64,000 bases of DNA from Sporodiniella umbellata (lineage: Eukaryota > Mucoromycota > Mucoromycetes > Mucorales > Rhizopodaceae), in assembly GCA_025677835.1 (NCBI GenBank), contig JAIXMR010000005.1:290001-354000 (forward strand), in the 5' to 3' direction. The number at the start of each line of letters is the position of its first letter. The stretch's first letter is position 1. The translations under genes and the position numbers were made by a program. A model generated the notes under the pieces. That model worked only from the letters and a program-made list of their open reading frames with translations. It was not told the DNA's origin and did not search any database. Below, one piece after another: positions 47,159 to 56,917 of this stretch.

Positions 47159-48075
47159 TTCAATTTGCTTACAAGTAAACAGAAAAAAGAAAGAATTCAG
47201 TGGAAACTTGTTTTTAAACTACAATTGATGCGATAATAATTGATCAATGATTATTGGTATAAGCTATTTATCGGGTCTTCTCACGACTATGTCTATAGAA
47301 ATCGTATCAACACCAATAGTGCTAGACTAACAGTAAAAAGAATAGATGAGAGTATAGAATTCTTGTTTAAGCTTGTTTTATTCTATCCGCGCGCTCGGGA
47401 CTAGCTCTAGTTATTCTTTCTTTTATAGAAATGCTTTTTACATCACATCAGCTGTTTATATGATAGTTCAGAAACTGACATCACAGATAGAACTTCTTCT
47501 AACGTACTACGCCCATTCATTAACTATTTGAGTCTGGAAAACTAAAGCCTACGTTCACAAAAACAACACGAATGCTTCAATCATCTCACTCTCTATTCGT
47601 TCAGTGTATGTCTCGTTTGAAAGGCAAGCGTACTGCATTTGTATACAGAATACAGACAGTGATGAATCCTATAACTAAAATCAGTGGTTTTTCTCTACTG
47701 TTACATTAGGATGTGAATTGAATTTCTACCGAGCTAAACGATCTGCAGATAGATGCATCTATAGCATATACAGTCAGTATTTTGTTTCAATCCCATCGTT
47801 AGTTTGATAAACTCTATACTATTTATTATAAAATCAATGAATCGAACCTTCTTTGGCCAATAGAAACATTTTGATATATCAAACAGTCCTCTAGTGTTTG
47901 TATTGAAAATGAATCTAAATAGGCTAATGTAAAGGAGTTTTTTTTTTTTAAAGAAACGTTGGCAAGGTCATTCAGACTAGAAAGGTTTTTAAACAGTGAC
48001 ACTAAAACAGAAAGAGCTTAGGAAACAATTGGATTTTTGTCTGTTATGTCTTTTGAAGCAAAAAAAAGAAAAAAA

Positions 48076-48106
<31 letters not shown>

Positions 48107-48471
48107 ATGAGCCCCTCGACTAAAGACAACATACAAACTTCATTTCTCAGCCTTGCAACAAAGACAATCCAACTGATTTTCGTTTTGGAGATATACAAGA
48201 GTGTGTGTAACCGAGGGAAAAGAAAAAACTATGCGGATCTGGAGATTGAAAGTATAAAAAACCAAAAAAAACCAAAAAAAAAAAAATCAAATAGAGTACT
48301 ATGTGAGTATGACTTTCTTTGTATGTATGATTTCAGTTACCTTTTTGTACAATCAGTGATGTACAGCTTTTGACAAAATGATGTAGCAAAATGTGTATTT
48401 AAATTTTTTTAAAACGGCGGTTTCAATTCTCTTTCTCACCTCACCTGCTTTTTTTTTTTTTTTTTTGTAAT
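47159..48471. other. AT-rich gene-free interval between RING and SWIM genes
   Basis: About 1.3 kb with no supportable gene. A (GA)n microsatellite lies at 48085-48106 beside an A run (48069-48084). An open frame across it (47996-48373) is lysine/arginine low complexity only. Confidence 0.5.
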
Positions 48472-49867
48472 ATGGTAATTATCAACAAAGAAAAAAAAAA
48501 AAAAAAAAATAGCAGTTTTTGATTTAATGCAAGCCTTTGATTACAATTCATAACTAATATACAGCCACCGAAGAGAAAGAGCGCAACTCTTGGAGAAGGA
48601 AGTGCACAAGATCCGATCGACTTGGAACAAACACCCATCAAGAAATCAAAAACAGTCGAAAGAGAAAATCAAAAAAGCGTGAAGCAACAAGCCAGCAAAA
48701 CAGCCAAAGAAGAAAAAGAGCGTCTCAAGAAAGAAAAAGAGCGCATCAAAGAAGAAAAAGAGCGTCTCAAGAAAGAAAAAGAGCGTATCAAAGAAGAAAA
48801 AGAACGTCTCAAGAAAGAAAAAGAACGTGCTAAAGCGGAGAAGGCCAAGCGTACCCACTTACCAGACGAAGCACGTATTTATCTAAGCTCTGTAAGGCTA
48901 CGTTTTATTTTATGGAGTGATAAGCAAAGACTGAGACGATGTTAGGACATGCAAGCAAGAGTACAAAGAGCGTTAGAGCAAAAGATGTTTGTTCTTTCTC
49001 GAGAGACGGATGGATCGATTGAAAGATTTGAAGTGGTTGGAAGTATTGGCAATGTAAAAAAAAAAAAAAAAAAAAAAAAAGTCAGAGAAGGCACTAAAGT
49101 GTATTTGTTTTTGTTTTTTTTTTCTTTAGAATTACACGGTAACGATTGGTGGACGTATGAAATGTACGTGTGTTGATCATAGCTTGCGTCGTAATTTCTG
49201 TAAACATATATTGATGGTATTACTGAGAGTGTACCGATTGCCCTATCAAAGTGCTATGTTTCAGAAACTGTCTACCAAAAAAGAGGACCGACTGAATGCC
49301 CGCAGTCTATGTCAACCTGTCGATCCCTCGATCCTAGTACCGGATGAGACAAAAGAAAGAATCCTAAAGATCATGCGCGGTGATACACCCGAGTTCTCAA
49401 CCCAAACAGAAAGGTAAAGCGGCCTATCCTTCTAATCCCTGTAGACTTATGGGTTTTCACAGACGTCCGTTGGCTACTTCGGATTGTCCGGTGTGTTTTG
49501 AACCGTTTGAACAAGCCGAGATAGATACGATTGATTACTGTCAACTTTGCGGAAATAACATTCATCAGGTAAGAAAAAAACCTCCCTTAAATAACAGACC
49601 ACGCTACTTATTCCCTTGGCTTAGGCTTGTTTTGCCATGTGGGCCTCTACCAAAGGGAACCCACCGACCTGTGTTTATTGTCGATCCGAGTGGGTAACAA
49701 AAGAAAGCCTCAAGAAAAAGAAAGTTCAGCTTGATTCGGCTCATAATATCGAATACAACTACCCAAACTTTGCCCAGGAATTAGGCTTAAGTACCAAACG
49801 AGACACTTCGACCTATCAAAGTACAGGTTCTTATTCCCGCAGACCTTATTGGGACGACGATGCATAG
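48472..49867 (+). CDS. SWIM zinc finger plus RING protein (ZSWIM2/MEX-like)
   Basis: Six exons are inferred: 48472-48474 (ATG only), 48565-48891, 48946-49053, 49130-49413, 49463-49568, 49625-49867. The product is 356 residues. Residues 30-95 are a Lys/Glu repeat with a period of 14 residues (EKERLKKEKERIKE). The SWIM motif is MKCTCVDHSLRRNFCKHILM (CxC..CxH). A RING-like finger follows: SDCPVCFEPF, YCQLCGNNIHQACF and CVYCRSEW. SWIM plus RING is the layout of ubiquitin ligases such as ZSWIM2. The start exon is proposed because exon 2 begins after an acceptor (ATACAG) with PPKRKSATLG and the nearest upstream ATG is followed directly by GTAATT. Other first exons cannot be excluded. Confidence 0.82.
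48711..48836 (+). repeat. In-frame 42-bp tandem repeat in the SWIM/RING gene
   Basis: About three copies of a 42-bp unit encode EKERLKKEKERIKE, predicted to form a single charged helix. The copies are nearly identical (differences such as GCGCATC/GCGTATC), so copy number may vary between strains. Confidence 0.85.
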
Positions 49868-49931
49868 ACTTTGAGTCAATGTCAATAAGCCAGGCTTTTT
49901 TTTATTATTATTATTCTTCTTCTTCTTCTTG

Positions 49932-50451
49932 TTACCAGGAAGCGTCTTTATAATAAACAGTGGGATGTTCTGGAGGAGAGTAGAAAGGGTCGGTCGAACG
50001 AGAGTAGTCATGAGAGATACTGGAGAGATACATGAGGGTAGCCAACTGTCGCTGTGTTTTGGTTAGCTGATGTAGGATGTTTGCTTCTCTTTGTTGATAT
50101 TTCTTTTCAAGTCTTTCGTATTCTCTTATTCCCTTTTCGCGAAGCTCTATCAACTGTTGCTGAAGTGATTCTAACGTGGGTTCACCGGTTGGGTTTCTTT
50201 CTTTTGTTTTGGTTAATCACACGAAAATAAATACTAAAAAAAAAAAAAAATATATATATATATAAAGGATCACCCTCTTGATCGATGGTATAATAAGGCG
50301 CAGTGATTAACATGGGTTCTTTCAAAAGCTGTTGTTGTTGAAAAAGTTGAAATCTTTGGATTTCTTGTTGTTGTGTTTGTAGATAATGCTCTTTGACCCT
50401 ATTTCTTTTTTTTATGGAACTTAGAAAAGGTAGACAGCTCACAGGATACAT
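49932..50451 (-). CDS. Coiled-coil protein of unknown function
   Basis: Two exons (about 50451-50274 and 50200-49932) give about 148 residues. The donor GTGATC at 50273 and acceptor at 50201 restore the frame (DQE|ERNPTGEPTLESLQQQ). The protein is Gln-rich (HYLQTQQQEIQRFQLFQQQQ) then a coiled coil (LREKGIREYERLEKKYQQRE) and ends PPEHPTVYYKDASW. The N-terminus is uncertain: MYPVSCLPFLSS may be read from intron or leader. The intron contains A, (TA)n and T runs. It converges on the SWIM/RING gene, 64 bp apart. No family was recognised. Confidence 0.5.
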
Positions 50452-50600
50452 CAATGGTAGAAGAAAAAAAAAAACCAAAAAAAAAAACCAAAAAAGAGCA
50501 ATGTTTTTCTTGTACGTCTTTTATATACAAATCGATACTATTTTATGTTGCCTTCACCAAGGTTCCCATGACGCTGTTTTGTGTCTATGTTTGTCAGAGG

Positions 50601-50642
<42 letters not shown>

Positions 50643-50643
50643 A

Positions 50644-51213
50644 TTACAAATCCCAACCGATGGGTGGGTTCAAGGTTTCAATGAGGGGAGAACGATAGAG
50701 AGCTTTTCGGATAAGACTGTTTTGGTTTCTGTCGGTTTCTAAGCCATGACCTGCGATTGGCACGGGTACAGAAGACTGAAAGAGATAGGCAAGTGAAAGC
50801 AAGAGTAACACGAACCAGAAGAAGAAAGAGACAAGAGCTAAATCCAAAAAAAAAAAAAAAAAAAGGGCTCAGTGAGGAGAGTGTAAAAGGGAAGGTTTAC
50901 GTGTGATTTCGATGGGTTGATTGGCGCTGTCTGTTTGAGGTGAACGATTCCTACGGTTAAAGTCAAACAAGACATGGTTTGCCCAGAGAGAGAGCATGGC
51001 AAACGAAACTACGCACTGCAACACCAGCCAAGCTCGGCTGGGAGAAAGGTCGAACCAGAGCTGATGTGCGGTGAATAAAAAGAGAGCAAAGGCAACCATG
51101 GTAGAAATAGACCCAGTGACCAGCGCTTGTGTATTCCATTGGCTGAGGTTGAAGAGGACTCCGAGAATACTTTGCCATTGAAGGATGAACAACACGATAA
51201 AGGATGGATTCAT
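50644..51213 (-). CDS. Small multi-pass membrane protein, unknown
   Basis: Two exons (51213-50901, 50837-50644) give 168 residues. Hydrophobic segments are FIVLFILQWQSILGVLF, ALVTGSISTMVAFALFLF, AWLVLQCVVSFAMLSLWA and, after the intron, LVSFFFWFVLLLLSLAYLF, so four transmembrane helices are predicted. The loop between helices 3 and 4 is hydrophilic (RRNRSPQTDSANQPIEIT), and the tail ends NPPIGWDL. The intron (50900-50838) joins in phase; without it, each half still has an open frame. No family was recognised. Confidence 0.65.
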
Positions 51214-51387
51214 TCCAAAGAGAGAAAAAGAAAAAGTCAACGCGCAGATTTTATGACCTTTTTTTTTTTTTTTTCAAAAAGTTTCCCCCTCCCCCCTTTG
51301 TTGGAAAGAAACTTGACCTCCTTGAGATACAAGTGGCTCTCATCGGTGACACCTATCTTGTACGGATATTAAAAGAAAGAGGAGCTG

Positions 51388-51404
51388 TGATTATTATTAT
51401 TATA

Positions 51405-51435
<31 letters not shown>

Positions 51436-51463
51436 GTATTAGTATTATTATTAGTATTATTTT
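51388..51463. repeat. (ATT)n/(ATTAGT) microsatellite and T tracts before the nucleotidase gene
   Basis: An imperfect ATT-rich trinucleotide repeat is followed by two T runs (51459-51470 and 51480-51503) ending five bases before the ATG. This low-complexity leader lies between divergent promoters of the membrane-protein and nucleotidase genes. Confidence 0.85.
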
Positions 51464-51507
51464 TTTTTTTTCTATTTTCTTTTTTTTTTTTTTTTTTTTT
51501 TTTGACC

Positions 51508-53712
51508 ATGACTTTACTTGAACTCATTCACTTTAACGATGTATATCATGTTACTCCTTCAAAAGAAGAACCTGTGGGTGGTGCTTCCCGGTTTACGACA
51601 AAGATAAACGAGATTCGTTCAAGGTCTGAACAGACACCCCTTGTTTTGTTTTCGGGTGATGCTTTTAACCCTAGTTTAGAGGGCACAGTGACTCGAGGTT
51701 CTCATATGTAAATTAAAAAAAAAAAAAGGGGACAGAGAAAGTAATGGATTGGATGTTATTCTAGGCCAGAGATTCTTAATCAATTGAGTATTTCAGCTGC
51801 TTGCTTGGGCAACCATGATTTTGATTTTGGTATGCCTCAGTTGGGTAAGCTTATTGGCCAAACACAGTTCCCTTGGTTACTTTCGAACGTGTTAAATGAG
51901 GGGGAACCGGCCGGGTCTTTTATCCATCGTTTTCTGGTGATCGAGCAAGAAGGATTAAGGATTGGTTTGATAGGCTTGGTAGAAAAAGAGTGGATTCTGA
52001 CCATCCCTTCGTAAGTCATCCAAAGAGTCGCGTGTGATGATTGATGATGGTCTTGTTTAGTTTCCCTCCAGAATTGAGTTATCATGATTTTGTTCAAGTG
52101 GCCAAAGATTTATCGAGGGAATTAAGGGACCCGGAAGGCCCTCATCGTGTGGACCTGATCATTGCGCTAACACATATGCGAGTGCCTAATGACTTTCAAC
52201 TGGCCGAGGCTTGTCAAGAGGAAGTGGATTTGATCCTGGGAGGGTAAGAAATAACAAAAGAAAAACAGCTTGATCCATTGTTTACTGTGTAGACATGATC
52301 ATTTTTATTACGTTTCACGCTCTATTACCATTGCGGGTCAAACGTGGAGCAGGGATAGAAATTTGATAGATGTTGGCTTTGACCCTGAGCAAGGGATAGA
52401 AGAGGGTAAAGATCTGAAGGTGGTCAAGAGTGGTACAGATTTCCGAGAGTTTTCTTATTTGAGATTGGTGGTAGAAAAGGATGCGAGTGGAAAGAGGAGG
52501 AGGATTGAGCAGATGACAGGTAAAGTGGCATAGTAGGAAGACCTACTGATGGGTAGTTTAGCCGAGAGAATTGTGGTGGACAGCAAGGTAGCGGTGGATG
52601 CAGAGACAGAAAGGCTGGTAGAGAAAGTGACAGCGCTGGTGGCTACCAAGACGAATGTAGCGATTGGCTATACGACCGTGCCACTGGATGGCCGTAGCAT
52701 GTGTGTAAGAACGGAGGAAAGTAACCTGGGCAATCTAACAGCGGATTTGATGGTGATGTATTATCAGATGCTGCCAGAGCCAGCCGAGATTGGGTTCTGT
52801 GTAGGGGGTACGATTCGAAACGACGGGGTGATTGAACCAGGCGAGGTGACGTTTGGCGATATTCTGACAGCGTTCCCTTTCTCGGATCCAGTGGTGGTCA
52901 TCCAAGTGACAGGTCAACAGCTCTGGGATGCCTTAGAGAACAGCGTGTCTGAATATCCTAAACAAGAAGGGCGTTTCCCTCAGCTGGCGAATATCCGACT
53001 CGAATGGAATCCGAACGGGGCGCCTGGGAACCGTGTGCGCAAGGTGTATACCGTACGACAGACTGCAGGCACTCCGCAAGAAACGCGGTCCCTGGCGCCG
53101 TTGCCTTACCATGACCGGGAACGTTACGCGCCAGAGAACATGGATCCACTCTGCCTTGAGCGCGAATACAGCGTGGCAACGCGAAGTTACCTTGTTGGCG
53201 GCTACGATGGCTACGAGGCCTTCAAGGTGGCCAAGGACAAGATTGTGGTAGACGACGAATCAGGCGTGATGGTGTCCACACTCTACCGTCGGTTCTTTCT
53301 CGGTCTAAAGTATATCAACGCCTACCGAGAATACCATGCAGCCCATCGTTCAGATCACGTGCGACGCAAAGTGGCCTCCATCGCCGCCTATTGGAAACAG
53401 GTCGCCACCCAATTCAAGCGCCACCACCATCCGGAAGATGGACGCGAGTGCGACTGCGAAACGGACAGTAGCGATGGACACACGTTCTTGAACAGCGCCA
53501 TTCAAGACAGAGCGCACTATCATACCAGTCGAAAAAGCATCACAGATGCCTTTCTGGATTCTGGTAAAGGACACCCAGAATGCATTGTGGCTGAAGACGA
53601 AGAAGAAAAGATGGAAACCCAATACGATCAAAACCAACAAGAGCCATGGGTCAAACGATGGTGTAGTATCTCACCTCAAGTGGAAGGTAGAATCGTCACT
53701 GTGGATAGTTAA
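51508..53712 (+). CDS. 5'-nucleotidase/UshA-family metallophosphatase, no signal peptide
   Basis: Five exons (51508-51707, 51765-52010, 52061-52243, 52293-52519, 52562-53712) give 668 residues. The N domain has the two-metal motifs LLELIHFNDVYHV, LFSGDAF, LGNHDFDFG, ALTHMR and GGHDHFYY. The C-terminal nucleotidase domain has SNLGNLTADLMVMYY, GGTIRNDGVIEPGEVTFGDI and the aromatic YLVGGYDGYEAF. Members hydrolyse nucleoside monophosphates or related phosphates. Unlike secreted UshA/CD73 there is no signal peptide and no GPI signal, so it is probably cytosolic. A roughly 150-residue His/Asp/Glu-rich extension follows the core. Intron 4 is only 42 nt. The 3' half is noticeably more GC-rich than the rest of the window. 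Confidence 0.88.
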
Positions 53713-53838
53713 CCGGTATGTCCTCACTCGTTACGTCACACCGTCGCTTCACTCCCACCTATTTCTACCCCCCCCCCTTTTTTTTTGTTTTTTTGTTTGT
53801 TTTTCTCTCTCTCTCTTTTTCTAATCAATAAAAACAAA

Positions 53839-54160
53839 ATGGATGACAACTTGAACGCCTTAGCCGAGACATACCAAGGACTGTGTAAAGTGCCTGGAAA
53901 AACCGGTGGCGGAGAATACGATGCGCGGGTGGATTCTCCTACCGGAGAAAAATATCAAGTGATGAAGGTAGACAGAAGAAAGAAAAAAAAAAAAAAGAGA
54001 GTGTGTGTGTGTGTGTGCTTAGCCTTTTCAGAGCTTGGGAGACCATCTTGGATTACCAGGTATCCCTGCAGCAGACATTTTATCTAAAATGGGTAAGCCA
54101 AGTGAAATGACTGCCTTACTGGATCAAGACGCCACGCTTCAGACCATGCCAGGTAAGTTC

Positions 54161-54198
<38 letters not shown>

Positions 54199-54405
54199 CT
54201 CACTTTTTAAAGGTCCGGTTGTCCCAGGCTCAGAAGGGAGTCCACCTGTTCCTTACTACTTTATTTACCATTTGATCCCAAAAAAGCACTATCTCTATTT
54301 CAAGGTAAACTACTTTTAATGTAGGTAGAGCTAATGACAGCGTGTTAGATTGACCCCATCAAGGAAACTGTGATTACTTCGGATTGGCGTCATGTTTCTG
54401 AATAA
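53839..54405 (+). CDS. Small conserved-looking protein of unknown function
   Basis: Four exons (53839-53967, 54032-54152, 54213-54304, 54349-54405) give 132 residues; every phase agrees. The product starts MDDNLNALAETYQGLCKVPG, has a proline/glycine-rich middle (LGDHLGLPGIPAADILSKMG) and ends in an aromatic block, YYFIYHLIPKKHYLYFKIDP then VITSDWRHVSE. Intron 1 contains an A run plus (GT)n, and intron 2 contains (GA)n, so low-complexity sequence is confined to introns. No signal peptide or membrane helix. I do not recognise the family. Confidence 0.7.
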
Positions 54406-54638
54406 ATGTATAGAAAGCACTTGAGATTTATTTTTATATTATTTTTTTCGGAGTAAGAGCGGTCACACAAAAGCCAAAGTCTATTCCAGTCTTGAAGTCA
54501 TCTTGAGGGCTGTTAGAAAATAACACGCATGACTCTCTTTTTATGTACGACAAGCTGTAGAAGAGAAATAAATTTCTCGCCCCTCCCCCTTTTTTATTGA
54601 TTGCTTTTTTATTTTATTATTTATCTTTTCTTCCAAAC

Positions 54639-55076
54639 ATGTCAAGTGAATACGGTACGGTTCGCACCCAAGATGAAGAGACGGCGTTGGTCTCTGAAAA
54701 CGAAAGATGGGGTCAAAAGTTAAAGCGTGTGCTTCATCTTCACGGACATCGCGTTCTGATTACTTGGCTTATTATCATTGGAGCCACGGCTGTCCTGACG
54801 CTTTCCTTCCACTATGCTCTGAAGGGCAAGAAGCCTTTAGAACAAGAACCCTTGTTGGATACTCAGTGTGTTTCTGACCGTAGTTGGTTTCTTGCCCTGA
54901 TGCTTTCCATCTTCTTGGGCCCCTTTGGTATCGATCGCTTCTATCTTGGTTATATCTTCCTTGGCGTGCTTAAGCTTGTCACAGCCGGTCTGGGTGGCAT
55001 TTGGTGGACTGTCGATGTCATCCTAATTGCCTTGAACGTAGTGACAGATCATCCTGATGGCTGTCACCTTCGCTAA
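54639..55076 (+). CDS. TM2-domain membrane protein
   Basis: A single exon of 145 residues. An N-terminal cytosolic stretch (MSSEYGTVRTQDEETALVSE) precedes a first membrane helix (VLITWLIIIGATAVLTLSF). The TM2 domain follows: CVSDRSWFLALMLSIFLGPF, GIDRFYLGYIFLGVLKLVTA and GLGGIWWTVDVILIALNVV. It has the conserved GxxGxDRFYLG turn between helices. The acidic dileucine-like ETALV and EQEPLL sequences could be sorting signals; this is inference. Function of fungal TM2 proteins is largely unknown. The in-frame upstream frame from 54597 lacks conserved sequence, so the ATG at 54639 is used. Confidence 0.88.
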   Translation: MSSEYGTVRTQDEETALVSENERWGQKLKRVLHLHGHRVLITWLIIIGATAVLTLSFHYALKGKKPLEQEPLLDTQCVSDRSWFLALMLSIFLGPFGIDRFYLGYIFLGVLKLVTAGLGGIWWTVDVILIALNVVTDHPDGCHLR

Positions 55077-55231
55077 CCCCCCCCCTTTTAAAAAAATAAA
55101 AAATAAAACCCTTTGTTTCATCTCTCATTTTTTTTTTTTTTTTTTTGGGGTGTGTGTGTAGATGTGGGGTGTCTCTATCTTTTTTTTTTTTTTTTTTTTT
55201 TTTCTCTCTTGTTTTTCTTTTGGCTTAGAAA

Positions 55232-56242
55232 ATGAACTTTATACCAAGAACGACATTTCCTTATGATCGAGTGATTAATTGGTTTCCAGGGCATATGGCT
55301 AGAGGACTCAGGTTGATTAACGAACGACTGAATTCGGTAGATCTTGTAGTGGAAGTGAGAGATGCCCGGATTCCTCTTTCTTCTGTCAATCCGAATTTCG
55401 AAAAAGTGGTTGGCAAACGACCGAGGATGATTGTGTACAACAAGTCAGATCTAGCCGATCCACGTACGTTGCAACCGCTTCGTCAAGCGTTTGCTCGACA
55501 TGCACCGACAATGCCTATTTTGTTCACGAGCTGTTTGAAGGATACGAACGTCAAGAGTATACTCAAGTACGCTTCTGAGCTTGCCCAGCCAATACCCCAA
55601 GTGACGTTGATGGTGGTGGGCATGCCTAACGTAGGAAAATCGTCCTTGATCAACGCCTTGCGAAGGGTAGGGGTGGGGAAAGGAAAGGCAGCCATCACCG
55701 GCGCTCAGCCAGGCGTCACACGCACTGTGATTGGGACCGTCAAAGTACTGGAAACGCCGACAGTCTATCTGATCGACACGCCAGGTGTGATGGTGCCCTA
55801 TATCGCAGACCCAGTCCGGAGTCTGAAGGTGGCAGTGACAGGCGGTATCCGCGATCATCTATCGGATGAACAAGTCATGGCAGATTACATTCTCTATCGA
55901 CTGAACCAGAAAAACGATTTCACTTATGTCGATTGGTTCCGACTCGGACAACCCACCAATAACGTCGTCGAGCTCCTGGAGGGCGTCGCGCGTCGTATTG
56001 GGGCTATCGTCAGGGGAGGTGAACTCGAACTCACCATGGCTGCCAAATTCTTTCTCCAACAGTACAGAAAAGGGCAACTGGGCTTGCATACCCTCGATGA
56101 TGTCACCTCAGACGCACTCGACCTTTTCTTTCAACAGCAAACCACCTACGCTGCTAACCCAACCCTCAGTCACCGTCAAGAAAAAAAACGGCTGAAAATC
56201 GAACAGAGAAAACTGGCAAGAAAAACACACGCTTGTCAATAA
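55232..56242 (+). CDS. MTG1: Mitochondrial ribosome-assembly GTPase Mtg1 (RbgA/YlqF family)
   Basis: A single exon of 336 residues. Mtg1 assists late assembly of the mitochondrial large ribosomal subunit. The G motifs are circularly permuted, as expected: G4 YNKSD, then G5 TSCLKD, then G1 GMPNVGKSSLIN, G2 TRT and G3 DTPG. NWFPGHMARGLRLI near the N-terminus is the RbgA signature with the histidine. The C-terminal helical domain ends in a basic tail (RQEKKRLKIEQRKLARK). Two T tracts and a GT-rich stretch lie in the leader (about 55130-55203). Confidence 0.94.
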   Translation: MNFIPRTTFPYDRVINWFPGHMARGLRLINERLNSVDLVVEVRDARIPLSSVNPNFEKVVGKRPRMIVYNKSDLADPRTLQPLRQAFARHAPTMPILFTSCLKDTNVKSILKYASELAQPIPQVTLMVVGMPNVGKSSLINALRRVGVGKGKAAITGAQPGVTRTVIGTVKVLETPTVYLIDTPGVMVPYIADPVRSLKVAVTGGIRDHLSDEQVMADYILYRLNQKNDFTYVDWFRLGQPTNNVVELLEGVARRIGAIVRGGELELTMAAKFFLQQYRKGQLGLHTLDDVTSDALDLFFQQQTTYAANPTLSHRQEKKRLKIEQRKLARKTHACQ

Positions 56243-56267
56243 CCCTTTTTTTAATCCCCTCTTCAAG

Positions 56268-56553
56268 CTAATCCACCACATGCACTTTGATCGTGCCTTT
56301 AATCCTGGCTCGTATTCGAAGATTCGAAGCTAAATTCAGATGCAGTCGTACTTTGAGCGCTTCACTCTCTGGTGCTGTTGGCCTACGTTTCGTGGTTGGT
56401 TCACTCGCTTTCTCCCTTTGGCTTTGAAGAAAAATCAATCCAACAATAATAAAAAAAACAAAAACAAAACTCAAACCTGGTAGAGTCCATGGCTTCTTTC
56501 ACCAACGATTCAGCGTAGTGATTCTCTTGGTTTTCCATCCATCCATAAGGCAT
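56268..56553 (-). CDS. Small basic protein of unknown function
   Basis: Two exons (56553-56477 and 56421-56268) give 76 residues beginning MPYGWMENQENHYAESLVKE and ending LRIRARIKGTIKVHVVD. The donor is the non-consensus GTTTGA and the acceptor CAAAG; phase agrees. The second half is strongly basic with beta-strand-like alternation (VRLHLNLASNLRIRARIKGT). It ends 25 bp from the MTG1 stop, in convergent orientation. It could be the C-terminal piece of a longer gene whose first exons I cannot see. No family was recognised. Confidence 0.5.
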
Positions 56554-56917
56554 GTCTACCGTTTTGATGGAAACAAGATTGACGTTATAAAAATTTCTAT
56601 TTGAATTTGAATTTTCTTTGTATCACAATCAAGAGAATTTTTTTTTTTTTTTGTAGACAATAGCACCAACTATGTTTGGATTGGATCAAAAATGCTCAAA
56701 GGAATGGTCCAAAAGGGATTCAAACGTAGATCCCCCTTTTTTTGAGGGCACACTTCTTTAGAGAATTTTTTTTTTTTTTTTTTTTGCTTGGGTCCACCGC
56801 ATGACGTAGATGTCAAGTCATATTGGAAAGGTGTTTGTGTGACTTTGTGGATCGATTGGCTTTTTTTTGTTTTTTTTTTTTTTTGGTTTTTGTTCTTTTT
56901 CTTTCATTCTTAAAGGG
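56554..56917. promoter_or_regulatory. Divergent region upstream of PLD1
   Basis: 364 bp with several T tracts (56639-56652, 56766-56784 and 56861-56883), the last broken by single G bases and ending about 35 bp before the PLD1 ATG. No gene recognised. Confidence 0.5.

Noticed and set aside
47996..48373. Lys/Arg-rich ORF 47996-48373
   Set aside because: It is produced by A and GA repeats and has no conserved sequence.
48711..48836. Direct repeats as a CRISPR array
   Set aside because: Repeats are contiguous, without spacers, and code in frame for a charged helix.
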